A DNA stretch of 64,000 nucleotides. Source: a virus. Made by a program: the position numbers and the translations under genes. The DNA lies in IMG/VR virus record IMGVR_UViG_3300025168_000068, positions 1 to 64,000 of that record; one strand, given 5' to 3'. The notes beneath the pieces were generated by a model. That model did not search any database. It saw nothing but the letters and a program-made list of their open reading frames with translations, and had not been told where the DNA came from. Below are positions 28,794 to 37,760 of this stretch, in pieces (within the stretch, counting starts at the first letter, position 1; every line of letters starts with the position of its first letter).

Positions 28794-29699
28794 TCACCTC
28801 GTTACACTCGCTTGTAGGATAAAGTCATCGTCGCCCTCTCCAAAAGAAAGTAATAGTCTATGTCCTTGTTCGTATGCAGTAAAATCAAATATAGATAATC
28901 TGACCTTACCGTTGATGTGTGCTAGAGTCTGCTCTAGCCCACCGGAAAATGTTACTGCGTCGGGTAGCGTCCACTCATTAAGAAAATGATTGGTAGCATC
29001 AATTGTTGTAGTGTTCTTACCTTTATTGTAAGCACCAGTTCCAACATACAACCCCCTATCGTGCAGTTCAAATGTATAGCGGTTTAGTTTCTGACCGTTC
29101 ATGTTATCAGTTCTAAGTGCTTCATACAAATCAATCGCCTCGAAGTTCATATCCACAGTCGGTTCAAAGGATTCACCACTAGCCGTAGTATAAGTTACAG
29201 GTTCATTGAAATCAGAAGTCTGATTTATTTTAGCCATTAAACCAATTGATTTATTCAACCAAGTTGATAGTGTCTCATTACTATTACTAAATGCCTTAGC
29301 ATTTGGATTAGCGTCTATAGTAGTAGTCTTGTTATTAGATATAATACGAACTTTATTACTAGAAGGACTTTGATGTATTTTTAATTTACCACCATGATAT
29401 TTTAAAACACCGAGTAAAGTATCAATGTCTGAAACATATATGTTACCGTCGTATGTTCTATCGCTAACGTAAGATTCGCCGTTCTCCAAAAGAGGCACAC
29501 TAAAGTGAGATACCGAAGTCACACCATCTTTAACGATAGAAGTAGTTCGCATCCTTCCATTGACACAGACCAAAACACAAGAGGTAACTTGATTTGTTTT
29601 ACTACCCCCTATGAAATGGGGCCGTTGGGTTTTCTTGAGAAGAATCTCCAACGCCCCAGTATCAACTAGGAAGTAATTATTACTAATAGGGTTAGACAT
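28794..29699 (-). CDS. PCNA-like sliding clamp
   Basis: Protein of 301 residues from ATG 29699 behind GTGGTGAAT. The paired pattern of two similar beta-rich halves, ending HRLLLSFGEGDDDFILQASV, fits a DNA sliding clamp, and it sits between RecA-like, polymerase and clamp-loader genes. Sequence motifs of PCNA are weak, and it is longer than cellular PCNA (about 250), so the call depends largely on context. Alternative: another beta-rich replication accessory. Confidence 0.55.
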   Translation of the reverse strand: MSNPISNNYFLVDTGALEILLKKTQRPHFIGGSKTNQVTSCVLVCVNGRMRTTSIVKDGVTSVSHFSVPLLENGESYVSDRTYDGNIYVSDIDTLLGVLKYHGGKLKIHQSPSSNKVRIISNNKTTTIDANPNAKAFSNSNETLSTWLNKSIGLMAKINQTSDFNEPVTYTTASGESFEPTVDMNFEAIDLYEALRTDNMNGQKLNRYTFELHDRGLYVGTGAYNKGKNTTTIDATNHFLNEWTLPDAVTFSGGLEQTLAHINGKVRLSIFDFTAYEQGHRLLLSFGEGDDDFILQASVTR

Positions 29700-29701
29700 A
29701 T

Positions 29702-30643
29702 TCACCACTTCAATATAGGCAAGCCAGTCCATGTAACTTTGTTATCTTTAACGCTTAGAATAGTATGCGTCGAACCTAGATGTTCCATGTTCTTACCTTT
29801 CATTTCTTCTATAGTTCCTTTGATTACCCATTCACCTTGAGCCAAAGTCTTATCGCCTTTGACACCAGTAGCCAAGTCTGCTTTCTTCATATACCTTGCT
29901 AGGAATATCTGCTGACTGAACAACCTCATGGTTCCTTTCTCCCATTCAGGAACTTCGCCTACACTCATCATAACTTTCTTACCTGTTCCGTCATCCATGA
30001 ACTCTTTAATATCTTTCAAGTGGAAAGTAAAGAATACCTTGTTTACAGGAAGGCTGTGTATTCTATTCAGCACACCACGATTGAGTCTATTCCTCTCTCT
30101 CCATTCCTTCTGATTGAATGTCCCATCTTCCGTTTCAATAACTCCTCTATCTAGTAGAGAGGTTCGCATAGCGTGTTCGCACCATTTTAAGAAGGTAGAG
30201 CCACCGTCAAAGATAACTCCTCCCCAATCATCCGGTGCTGCTGCTATTTCATCAGCCAAGATGTTTACAAACCAAGATGTTTTATCGAGTAAAGATTTAT
30301 GATTAACTGAATTATCTTCGTTAAAGATAGAATCATCAGTCTCGTCATGTAACGGTATTACCATAATATTTTCAGCGTTAGGGTAGATATAATCTACCGT
30401 AGACTTCGCTGAGTTATCCACATCGAAGATTGCTATTTTCTTTCCCGCTTTGATTTCCTCATCAAGCATAGACAGGGCAAGACCAGTCTTACCACAATTC
30501 TCTCGTGCTACAAGAGCCATTCTAATATCTACTGATTGAGCCTGTTTATTATTAAATCTCTCTCTAAAGTATTCCTCACCATAAGTTACCTTCGGTGCAT
30601 TCGTTGTTACTGCGCTATTCTGATTAGTTCCCCAAGCCGACAT
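29702..30643 (-). CDS. RecA/RadA-superfamily ATPase (Sak4-like)
   Basis: ATPase of 313 residues for recombination or single-strand annealing. A Walker A variant ARENCGKT (residues 46-53), a Walker B IFDGGS and a conserved FTFHLKD segment place it in the RecA core family, nearest to phage Sak4 proteins. ATG 30643 is chosen 6 bases after GCGAGGT and about 30 bases after the promoter box. It is first in the unit that includes clamp and polymerase. Confidence 0.8.
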   Translation of the reverse strand: MSAWGTNQNSAVTTNAPKVTYGEEYFRERFNNKQAQSVDIRMALVARENCGKTGLALSMLDEEIKAGKKIAIFDVDNSAKSTVDYIYPNAENIMVIPLHDETDDSIFNEDNSVNHKSLLDKTSWFVNILADEIAAAPDDWGGVIFDGGSTFLKWCEHAMRTSLLDRGVIETEDGTFNQKEWRERNRLNRGVLNRIHSLPVNKVFFTFHLKDIKEFMDDGTGKKVMMSVGEVPEWEKGTMRLFSQQIFLARYMKKADLATGVKGDKTLAQGEWVIKGTIEEMKGKNMEHLGSTHTILSVKDNKVTWTGLPILKW

Positions 30644-30655
30644 AAACATACCTCG

Positions 30656-30675
30656 CTTCATTAAGCATATAAACC
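30656..30675 (-). promoter_or_regulatory. Promoter box, identical copy 2
   Basis: Exact 20-base copy of 26172-26191 on the minus strand, with TATA box TTTATATG about 30 bases before ATG 30643. It overlaps the sequence right after the chaperonin gene stop. Confidence 0.6.
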
Positions 30676-32232
30676 CTACTCAGTAGGTAATGCTACAGCG
30701 ACCTCCGTCGTCAAAACTAATCTACTAATACTCATAGCACTACGCAAAGAAGAGATTACTACGTCTAATGGGTCTATCACCCTGTAACCTACAACACTAA
30801 GAGGTTCCTTTGCTTTAGCGTCATACCACCGACCATTTAACCAATCCTTTTGTTGTGTCGAACCTCTTACTCCTCTTGCACTATGACGTTCGCTATTGTA
30901 TCTAATAACTATAGGTATCTCCTCACAGGCTTCTTGTATTATATCCATGATAGAGTTTCTCCATCCGGCATCCGAGTTCAATACTTGATAATACGCTAGA
31001 CCTCCGCCTTTGACTACTCCCGACTGTAAAGCGGCCTTAGTAGCATTAACGGCATCGTCAAATCTCTCAAGACGTTCACGTATTTCCAACTCACTATTAC
31101 CACCAACATGAACGATAGATACTTTACCCTGTAATCTAGCGATTCTGTTGTTTAATTTCTCAGCATCCCAATCATTTAATTCTTCGATGCCTTCACCTAT
31201 AGATAATATATATTCATCCACGTTAATGTCCGTATCAAGATTCTGAGATATGATAGTAGAAGTATCTTTCACCGTTATAGTAACTGAATCCCCCAAGTCC
31301 TCTTTTACAAGTTCGGTAATTGTATCTCCCGCACCTTCCTTGAATACTTTAGAGCCTGTTATACAGCCAATGTCGTCTAACCATGCTTCTGCTTCTTCAC
31401 CCCAAGCAGGGACTTTAACTATACAGGCATTGATGGCCTTGTTAGCCACATTAACTAAAAGATTAGGTAGAGCATTACCACTAACATTTCTACATATGAA
31501 TAGGACAGGTCTGTTATCTCCCTTAGCAATCTCAAGGGCAGGTATCAATGTGCTAAAGTCATCAATAACTTCTGTAGTCAAAACGACATAAGCATCCTTC
31601 ATATCTAGTTTACCTTCCGGGGCAAAGTAATGTGAAATGTAACCCGAAGGTATCTCGAAACCATTCTGCGTTTCTATAAAGGTAGAAGTATTCTTACTAG
31701 GTTGTAGAGTAACAGTAGAAAACTTGTTGTCTACATCGAATGCCTTTGAAAGTATTCCTCCTATCTCGGAATCATTGTTACCCGCTACATAAGCCACATT
31801 GAATAATTGTTGTTTAGAGTCTAAAGGAACCGCCAGTTCGGTAAGACCTTGTATCATAGAATCAATAGAGGTTTCCATTTCATCTACTACATCTAACATA
31901 TTCTTAGAGTAATCATTACAATAAACAATAGCCCCTTCACACATCTTCTGTGCTAGGACGGTAGCGGTAGTTGTGCCGTCACCTGACTTAGCCTGTGCCT
32001 CACTAGAGACTTGTTGTATCAAATTAACCCCCATATTAACAAATGGGTCGGGATGACTTATGGACTTAGCAATAGTCACACCGTCATTCAACGCCAAAGG
32101 AAAGTTGTTTTCCCTCTCTAAAAGAACGGTGCTTGCACCTGCGCCCAATGTAGGTCTAATTACATCAGCCACTAAATTAATTCCTTCCATCAAAGATTCT
32201 CTCAGTTCTACTCCACGTTTAATCTCACTCAT
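30676..32232 (-). CDS. groEL: Group I chaperonin (GroEL-like)
   Basis: Chaperonin subunit of 518 residues that would fold viral or host proteins in an ATP-driven ring. Group I features: PTLGAGAS near residues 27-34, ND50GVTIAK, GD85GTTTATVLAQ, and late in the protein DAVNATKAALQSGVVKGGG and LVLTTEVAVALP. It lacks the Gly-Gly-Met tail of bacterial GroEL (548 residues). ATG 32232 follows AGGAGTTG; the in-frame TTG 32241 is an alternative. It overlaps the GroES-like gene by 8 bases. Group I chaperonins are bacterial by origin; most archaea use the thermosome. Confidence 0.93.
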   Translation of the reverse strand: MSEIKRGVELRESLMEGINLVADVIRPTLGAGASTVLLERENNFPLALNDGVTIAKSISHPDPFVNMGVNLIQQVSSEAQAKSGDGTTTATVLAQKMCEGAIVYCNDYSKNMLDVVDEMETSIDSMIQGLTELAVPLDSKQQLFNVAYVAGNNDSEIGGILSKAFDVDNKFSTVTLQPSKNTSTFIETQNGFEIPSGYISHYFAPEGKLDMKDAYVVLTTEVIDDFSTLIPALEIAKGDNRPVLFICRNVSGNALPNLLVNVANKAINACIVKVPAWGEEAEAWLDDIGCITGSKVFKEGAGDTITELVKEDLGDSVTITVKDTSTIISQNLDTDINVDEYILSIGEGIEELNDWDAEKLNNRIARLQGKVSIVHVGGNSELEIRERLERFDDAVNATKAALQSGVVKGGGLAYYQVLNSDAGWRNSIMDIIQEACEEIPIVIRYNSERHSARGVRGSTQQKDWLNGRWYDAKAKEPLSVVGYRVIDPLDVVISSLRSAMSISRLVLTTEVAVALPTE

Positions 32233-32452
32233 TTGTTTCAACTCCTAAAATATTACTGTAGTGTATGAATAGATACTTGCTCACTTTCATTATCTTACTA
32301 TCGTCACAAACAATACAATCCATAGGTAGTAGAGAAAGGTGTGGAGGCACACCTTCCCCTACAGACACTATTGAAAAATTATCTTTTACGACGAAAGAAG
32401 ATGTCTCCTTAGTTACAAGTTCTATTAAGACATATTCTCCGGTGGCGTTCAC
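32225..32452 (-). CDS. groES: Putative GroES-like co-chaperonin
   Basis: Protein of 75 residues, short for GroES (about 97). The order of elements fits the GroES fold: EYVLIELV, a loop TKETSSFVVKD in the place of the mobile loop (hydrophobic FVV for IVL), FSIVSVGEG (compare VLAVGNG), LLPMDCIVC (compare VKVGDIVIF), and KYLFIHYSNILGV (compare EVLIMSESDILAIV). It is directly upstream of and overlaps the GroEL-like gene, as in groESL operons. GTG 32452 overlaps the previous stop. The match is by eye, hence moderate confidence. Confidence 0.65.
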   Translation of the reverse strand: MNATGEYVLIELVTKETSSFVVKDNFSIVSVGEGVPPHLSLLPMDCIVCDDSKIMKVSKYLFIHYSNILGVETNE

Positions 32453-33654
32453 TCATCCCACCCTGAGTCATCTTCTGCTACGACTGGTGCGATTTCATCG
32501 AAAGCATACCATCCATTAACTGATAGTCTATCTTCACCTTCTTTAGTTCTCCAAGCCTGTCCTAGCATCAGAACCTTAGTTCCGACAGCAAAGGTAACTT
32601 TATCGTCTTGTTCAGAAGGAACGTATATTTCTACACCTTCTGCTGATGACATAATATCTACATCAGAAACCATTAGGACGTAGCCGCCGTTATCTCTAGG
32701 GTCAATGTGAATTACTTCACCGACAACAATAAGACTTCTATCCCACCAACCATCTTTACCGTTGAAAGTATCGTAGTATGATGCTAGGTCACTTAATCCT
32801 GAAAGTGTATTTTCCATTCCTACTACATCGTAAGCAACACCGCCTTTGATTGAACCATCTTCATAAATTACTGGCGCGGTATTAAAGATAGACGCAACTG
32901 ACTGACTAGCAGTAAAGGTAGATACTTTAGGCTTCACATAGGCAACAGTTCCGGCAGCGTTAGGACGCATAGCAAAGGTGCATGGTGTGAAAGTAGGGTA
33001 TTGAACATCGGCTGCTGCTTGTGTAGCCTTTACAGTAATTAGTTTAGGGTCTGAATTATCTCCTGTAACCCTTCCTAAGAATAGCATAGTTCTTTCTCTC
33101 TCATCTTGAGGTCTAGGTCGGCCATACTTAAAGTTAGCATCACCGGACGGGAAAGTCTTGTTGTTCTTATCCCATACAACATAGAAGTGTGTGTTGTCAT
33201 CTAATCGTTGTGTGTGTCTAGGTAGTTCAGTAACGTCTGCTGTTTCAGAACCGAAATAATCTTGTTTAGAATGACGGGTAAAAGAACCGTCGTGATTATC
33301 CTCAAACAAAACTACAGTTCCATTATCAACAAAGGACTGTCTAACATCTTCACTAGCAACACGAAGTTGGTTAGTCATTTTGTTATACAGGATTTTACCC
33401 CATTCCTTGCTTCGTGGAACTGAGACAAACATACCTTCGTATGTTACTGCACCGGAACGGCTCAGTGCCGCTTGTTCGGTTGTTAGTTGTCGTGCTGCAA
33501 CTCTTAATGCTAATACATTACAGTCATCATCTGACTTACCTGCATTCTTCCATGCCCCACCTTGTAAGGCTAGAATTGCTTCTGCTTTCTGCCTCATTAT
33601 GTCTGCACTTACATTTACTTTTTTCGCTATATTATCTATCATACTGTTATCCAT
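32449..33654 (-). CDS. RPA-like single-stranded DNA-binding protein
   Basis: Protein of 401 residues with an N-terminal helical part (about 1-60) and then several beta-rich stretches compatible with OB folds (for example MLFLGRVTGDNS, RSLIVVGEVIHID...YVLMVSDVD, KVLMLGQAWRT). The C-terminus is acidic with aromatic residues (AEDDSGWDE), as in SSB tails that recruit replication proteins. It is the first gene of the unit with the chaperonin pair. The RPA assignment is by pattern and context. Confidence 0.6.
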   Translation of the reverse strand: MDNSMIDNIAKKVNVSADIMRQKAEAILALQGGAWKNAGKSDDDCNVLALRVAARQLTTEQAALSRSGAVTYEGMFVSVPRSKEWGKILYNKMTNQLRVASEDVRQSFVDNGTVVLFEDNHDGSFTRHSKQDYFGSETADVTELPRHTQRLDDNTHFYVVWDKNNKTFPSGDANFKYGRPRPQDERERTMLFLGRVTGDNSDPKLITVKATQAAADVQYPTFTPCTFAMRPNAAGTVAYVKPKVSTFTASQSVASIFNTAPVIYEDGSIKGGVAYDVVGMENTLSGLSDLASYYDTFNGKDGWWDRSLIVVGEVIHIDPRDNGGYVLMVSDVDIMSSAEGVEIYVPSEQDDKVTFAVGTKVLMLGQAWRTKEGEDRLSVNGWYAFDEIAPVVAEDDSGWDE

Positions 33655-33685
33655 ATCATATCACCTCTTGGGTATCTTCTCCGTA

Positions 33686-33706
33686 TTTCTTTAGGCTAAT
33701 AAAGGT
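33686..33706 (-). promoter_or_regulatory. Promoter box for the SSB/chaperonin unit
   Basis: Minus-strand CCTTTATTAGCCTAAAGAA is a variant of the GGTTTATTAACCTAATGAA-type box, about 50 bases before ATG 33654, with AGAGGTGAT just before the start. Confidence 0.5.
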
Positions 33707-33708
33707 AA

Positions 33709-34650
33709 TCATATACATAGCCTCACGAAATTATGGAGTGTGATTCTAGGGTCTACGCCTAGCAGTAAATCCCTTTCGGCGGTTACTGCCGCGTCAATGA
33801 CTTTCAATTTAGATGCTGATTTGGCGGAGGAATTGACAGCATAATTAAATATTTCTTTTACCTTTGTTCTAACCTCTAAAAGATTATCAGATTCGCCTAT
33901 TAGTTTCAAAGCGGCTTCGTAATCCTTCTCGACAAAACATAACTTCAAAATAGGTTCGCAGTTTAGTCCGTCATCCTTTAGAGATAAAAGGAATTGTTCT
34001 GCCGCCTTGTCATCTATTATGTTACAATATACTTGTAGTGCGTTTATCGCTGCCCGTAAATCACCTTCGTGTGCCTCGGCAATAAGGTGTAGTTTACTTT
34101 CTCGATTTCCAATCCCTTCTAGGCTTGATATTTCAAGTAATTTACCATACACAAGTTCCTTCGGTATTTCATGGAAATAATGAATACTGCACCTAGACTG
34201 AATCCATGCTGTGATTTTAGATAAATCATTACAGGTTAAAATAAACTTAGCGTGTGCGCCTTCCATAATTCCTTTCAAGGCTGATTGAGCCGCAGGTGTC
34301 AATTGGTCTGCTTCGTCCAATAGAATCACTTTATTGTAATAACCATTACTACATAGGGGAATTATTTCTTCTTCGATGAAATCAATACCTCTAGTCCTTT
34401 TACTACTAGCGTTAAAGACATACAACTGCGAATCAAACTTCTCGGCTAAAGCGTAGGCTAAAGACGTTTTACCTGTTCCTGCATTCCTACTATAGAATAT
34501 ATGATTGCCGACAAAAGTATCTTCAAACTTGGCGACTATTTCATTCTGCCCTATTATCGAATCAAAGACTGGCCTATACTTCTCGGTCCAAAGCACACCC
34601 GCATATGCATTCTTAGTAGCAACAATATCCTTACTATTTTCTTCCCACAT
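33709..34650 (-). CDS. rfcS: Replication factor C small-subunit-like clamp loader
   Basis: AAA+ ATPase of 313 residues that would load the sliding clamp. Motifs in order: WTEKYRP (21-27), Walker A NAGTGKT (56-62), Walker B LLDEAD (110-115), sensor I LTCN (138-141), and the RFC signature SRC (152-154) that supplies the arginine finger. The C-terminal collar domain is present. This is an archaeal/eukaryotic-type loader, unlike the bacterial gamma complex or T4 gp44/62. It is last in the unit that begins near 36405. Confidence 0.93.
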   Translation of the reverse strand: MWEENSKDIVATKNAYAGVLWTEKYRPVFDSIIGQNEIVAKFEDTFVGNHIFYSRNAGTGKTSLAYALAEKFDSQLYVFNASSKRTRGIDFIEEEIIPLCSNGYYNKVILLDEADQLTPAAQSALKGIMEGAHAKFILTCNDLSKITAWIQSRCSIHYFHEIPKELVYGKLLEISSLEGIGNRESKLHLIAEAHEGDLRAAINALQVYCNIIDDKAAEQFLLSLKDDGLNCEPILKLCFVEKDYEAALKLIGESDNLLEVRTKVKEIFNYAVNSSAKSASKLKVIDAAVTAERDLLLGVDPRITLHNFVRLCI

Positions 34651-35038
34651 CTAAACCGCCCCCGATTCTCCTTTCTAATACTACTTGCTTTAGACTGTGA
34701 TATACTTTTGATAATTCAACATGAGTAGGGGTATCTCTACCCATACCCCTAACTTTCCTATCCGTGTCTAACGCCATAGCCACACCTAACATCATGCCGC
34801 TAATAAAGTGTTCATCCCACCCATTGACTGATTCAGCATGACTGTCTAAGTTCTCATCCCCTCCGTTGTAGAAGGGATTAGTTGCTGCATTTAGACAGAA
34901 CCTAACGTGTGATATATCTTCTACTATTTCCCCTGTTAAAATACTATCAGTAACAGAAGGATGCTTCTTATTTTCGGCTGTAAAGGATTGGTTAATCATT
35001 CTAAAGACCCTGTCCCATTCGTCATCTTCGCGTGACAT
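34634..35038 (-). CDS. Hypothetical acidic protein (134 residues)
   Basis: Unrecognised protein beginning MSREDDEWDRVFRMINQSF with an acidic N-terminal half and a basic C-terminus. It overlaps the clamp-loader start by 17 bases and the upstream gene by 43 bases, which suggests translational coupling in a replication unit. Confidence 0.6.
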   Translation of the reverse strand: MSREDDEWDRVFRMINQSFTAENKKHPSVTDSILTGEIVEDISHVRFCLNAATNPFYNGGDENLDSHAESVNGWDEHFISGMMLGVAMALDTDRKVRGMGRDTPTHVELSKVYHSLKQVVLERRIGGGLDVGRK

Positions 35039-35301
35039 TGATTATGATACCAGTTAAGTGTTCTAATAACATTAGTAGGTCTTGTTCTTCTTGTAGCAAT
35101 AGTTCTGCCTCTAATGTATTTCCTACCAAACTTATTCTCGTATTCTATTTTACATAATCCACATATATCTAATTTACTAGATACTTTCTCCCCCATACTA
35201 TGTTCGCCCCATGTCGTGATAGGTATTTTAGCCCCGCATAATCTATCGTCACCGTTAAAGGTAAGATGCATAACTGTAGGTGAGTAATGTCTAGGTGTCA
35301 T
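34996..35301 (-). CDS. Small Cys-containing protein
   Basis: Protein of 101 residues with RLCGAKI and DICGLCKIEYENKFG, a likely zinc-binding pair set, then a basic segment (KYIRGRTIATRRTRP). The beginning resembles small phage zinc proteins of the type LCGxxxP...CxxCxxxE. Function unknown. Confidence 0.6.
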   Translation of the reverse strand: MTPRHYSPTVMHLTFNGDDRLCGAKIPITTWGEHSMGEKVSSKLDICGLCKIEYENKFGRKYIRGRTIATRRTRPTNVIRTLNWYHNQCHAKMTNGTGSLE

Positions 35302-35570
35302 TCTTCTTCATCTCCTGAGTAAATGTATAGTGTGCTTCGCGTCTGTGTAGATGTAGACAGTCCTCTATTAGATTGAGTGATAACACCTAGTCTAGTAATA
35401 CTCCTAGACCTTCTCAACTTGTTAGCAATAGAGTTCTTACTACCCAACCTTTTGTTTCGGGATAAAAGATATTGGTAAATATCTTGAACGGTAAAGGAAC
35501 CATGTTTCTCACTATACTCCTTGATAGCCGGTAACTCTCTCCATGTATCTAATCTTGATTTAACCTTCAA
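35298..35570 (-). CDS. Winged-helix protein
   Basis: Protein of 90 residues with a winged-helix pattern (FTVQDIYQYLLSRNKRLGSKNSIANKLRRSRSITRLG...LYIYSGD). It belongs to a set of at least six similar proteins in this window and may regulate transcription. ATGA-type overlaps on both sides. Confidence 0.65.
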   Translation of the reverse strand: MKVKSRLDTWRELPAIKEYSEKHGSFTVQDIYQYLLSRNKRLGSKNSIANKLRRSRSITRLGVITQSNRGLSTSTQTRSTLYIYSGDEEE

Positions 35571-36175
35571 TCTAAGTCCCTCCTTAATTCTCTATGTATA
35601 GCAATAGTTGGAATCCACCAGTCGGGCGCATCTCTGCCCTTGTTCCATGCTGCAAACGTCTTATCGTGATAATATTCACGGTATGCTGCAACTGCTAAGT
35701 CTCCTGTGGCATGAGTGATTTTATTGCCACCCTCATCTGTAAGCACATCAAACGGACTACTTGCTACATGGATGTAGTCAGGTCTATGCTCGTCAGGCAT
35801 ACATAGTGCAAATGGTGTAAGGTCGCCTTCGGGTATCATGTTACGCATAGTGTATAGATGTTCTATACCTGCTTCGCAAAAGTGAACCTTACCGAAACGC
35901 TTAGTATACTCGTCACATAACATGGCTGCATGATGACAAGCCCATATGTAGTTAGTGCGGGATTCTCCCACCCAACGGGTAGCGGGATGGTTATGGTAAC
36001 CACCCTTGAGAAACGTACCCTTCTGAGTAATAGGCATCTGTTCCGGTATAGCGCCGTGACGTATGACTGCACTCCCTAGTTGTTGTAATAATTCTACAAC
36101 CATCTTAGGCGTGTGCATATCACAATACATCTTGGCTGCTAGTATTGGATTCTTGTCTAAAATAAATATGTTCAT
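35567..36175 (-). CDS. Conserved phage protein of unknown function
   Basis: Protein of 202 residues with the pattern MNIFILDKNPILAAKMYCDMHTPKMVVE, NHPATRW, SRTNYIWACHHAAMLCDEYTKRFGK, FALCMPD and AAYREYYHDKT...WNKGRDAPDWW. I recognise this as a family common in tailed phages, with conserved His, Trp and Tyr residues that could form an active site, but with no proven activity. Confidence 0.75.
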   Translation of the reverse strand: MNIFILDKNPILAAKMYCDMHTPKMVVELLQQLGSAVIRHGAIPEQMPITQKGTFLKGGYHNHPATRWVGESRTNYIWACHHAAMLCDEYTKRFGKVHFCEAGIEHLYTMRNMIPEGDLTPFALCMPDEHRPDYIHVASSPFDVLTDEGGNKITHATGDLAVAAYREYYHDKTFAAWNKGRDAPDWWIPTIAIHRELRRDLD

Positions 36176-36405
36176 TGTTTCACCGCCGTATAGTCTACAT
36201 GGGTCTTAGGAAGCCTGTGTGTTCTTCGCTGTGCCATGTTGTTAATCAATGTTCTTACATTGAGTATTCCGTTCTCGTATCTAGCCTGTGCTACCTTGTC
36301 ATTATCAGGGACTAATCTATTTTCCAATTCTGTCAAATCTACATTATCCATAATAAATATCAATGCCTCGTATTCTACTTGTATTTGTGTCTGCGCTCTA
36401 TTCAT
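36172..36405 (-). CDS. Small hypothetical protein (77 residues)
   Basis: Helical protein starting MNRAQTQIQVEYEALIFIMD at ATG 36405, behind AAAGGTGAT. It is the first gene after the promoter box at 36437-36455 and leads the unit to the clamp loader. No family recognised. Confidence 0.6.
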   Translation of the reverse strand: MNRAQTQIQVEYEALIFIMDNVDLTELENRLVPDNDKVAQARYENGILNVRTLINNMAQRRTHRLPKTHVDYTAVKQ

Positions 36406-36436
36406 GTGTATCACCTTTCCGTTATATTGAAATTAG

Positions 36437-36455
36437 TTCATTAGGTTAATAAACC
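36437..36455 (-). promoter_or_regulatory. Promoter box for the clamp-loader unit
   Basis: Minus-strand GGTTTATTAACCTAATGAA includes an archaeal-type TATA element about 48 bases before ATG 36405 and matches the boxes at 26172, 30656 and 33686. Confidence 0.55.
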
Positions 36456-36469
36456 TATCTACTAGATGC

Positions 36470-36877
36470 TCATGCCTTTTTGGGCGTTCTGATACAGTGT
36501 AGACATATATCGCTGTTTTCCGGCATTATTCTTATTTTGCCACATGAACATTTACTAGCCCTTGCTCTTTCTGATGGAGTCATAACTGTAGGACTTCTAG
36601 TATAGATAATATCTTCTTTTACCCTTATTAGATTCCTGTCAATATCATATACCAAATGACTTGCCGATGCACCTACAGCATTCTCAACCTTCTCAGAACC
36701 TACAGCCTTGATTTGACTATTCTTACTAAGTAGGGCGGATAGCGAATGCTGTGAAGGTATGGCCCTTACATTCTTTTCCTTTGAAAGTAAATCGGCAACG
36801 GCTTCCTTAGTCATAGCACCGTAGTTCCATAAGAGTTCTACTATCACTCGCCGGATGCGACGATTGTTAGCACTCAT
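36470..36877 (-). CDS. Winged-helix protein with C-terminal zinc ribbon
   Basis: Protein of 135 residues. A winged-helix domain (about 1-60: RIRRVIVELLWNYGAMTKEAVADLL...HSLSALLSKN) is followed by CSCGKIRIMPENSDICLHCIR, a four-Cys zinc ribbon. This is a typical make-up for a DNA-binding regulator. It ends the leftward unit that starts at 41402. Confidence 0.7.
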   Translation of the reverse strand: MSANNRRIRRVIVELLWNYGAMTKEAVADLLSKEKNVRAIPSQHSLSALLSKNSQIKAVGSEKVENAVGASASHLVYDIDRNLIRVKEDIIYTRSPTVMTPSERARASKCSCGKIRIMPENSDICLHCIRTPKKA

Positions 36878-36906
36878 ATAAATATATCCACGATAGTTTA
36901 ACTATA

Positions 36907-37101
36907 TCAATCGTTCTCCATAGAGAGGAACATTGAGGCTTCTGCAAAGGATTGATTCTCAGGCGCATTACCATCAACGACGAAAGGAATACCGGAAGCG
37001 TAGGCGTAATAGAATATAATAGGACCACAAACAAGTAAGAAGAATCCAATTAGTATAAACAAATCAGTTAGTATTATCTTCAATTCATTCATCATAGCCA
37101 T
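36907..37101 (-). CDS. Small membrane protein (64 residues)
   Basis: One clear membrane segment (about residues 9-32: IILTDLFILIGFFLLVCGPI) with a short acidic C-terminus. Overlaps the preceding gene by 10 bases. Function unknown. Confidence 0.6.
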   Translation of the reverse strand: MAMMNELKIILTDLFILIGFFLLVCGPIIFYYAYASGIPFVVDGNAPENQSFAEASMFLSMEND

Positions 37102-37754
37102 TTAGTGACCTTCTGCCTCCGTTTCTTAACTCCCTTCGGCAAACTTTCCGAGTCATTAGAGCGTATAATATTAGCGACGTTTTCGTCACACTGGACTAGC
37201 CTTTCCCAGTGTTTATCATTACTCCTAAATATACTAGGCACAGTCTTTCCTTCCTTAACTTTCTTGGGATAGTTTATTGTTTTACTTTCACCCTTAATTC
37301 CATAACATAAGATTGCATTAGTATAATCGTCGGACAAATGTTTGTATGTCTTACTTATCCTACGATACAATTCTATATCGTTATTGTTCTGTCTAACGAA
37401 TGACATAGATAGAGGGACTGGAACTCCTTTCATTACCTTGTAAACTCTCCTTCTATCGGACCATGAGAAGAGTGCCTTGACCCATCTAAAGTTAGTAGGC
37501 TTCTTCTTCATTGACTTATCTAAAACAATATCATCTTCTAATCCTTTAGGGATTGAAATATTCTTATCAGTCTCGACTACCAACCTACCACTAACCAAAG
37601 GTAGCCACTCCTTAATTTCTTTAGACGTTAAAGAACCTAACAGGATGTATGTAGTATCTTTATCGGATAGGTCGCAGTCTATATTCTTATACATAGTAAC
37701 GTGCTTACCTTTTCTGAATACCGAGGCATCCCTCGTAAAAATTATTACCCCCAT
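37092..37754 (-). CDS. Hypothetical protein (220 residues)
   Basis: Unrecognised alpha/beta protein with a basic C-terminus (KGVKKRRQKVTKWL). The middle part (TNFRWVKALFSWSDRRRVYKVMKGVPVPLSMSF) has an arrangement that could belong to a replication accessory, and it lies among replication genes, but I cannot name a family. Confidence 0.6.
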   Translation of the reverse strand: MGVIIFTRDASVFRKGKHVTMYKNIDCDLSDKDTTYILLGSLTSKEIKEWLPLVSGRLVVETDKNISIPKGLEDDIVLDKSMKKKPTNFRWVKALFSWSDRRRVYKVMKGVPVPLSMSFVRQNNNDIELYRRISKTYKHLSDDYTNAILCYGIKGESKTINYPKKVKEGKTVPSIFRSNDKHWERLVQCDENVANIIRSNDSESLPKGVKKRRQKVTKWL

Positions 37755-37760
37755 TTTTTC

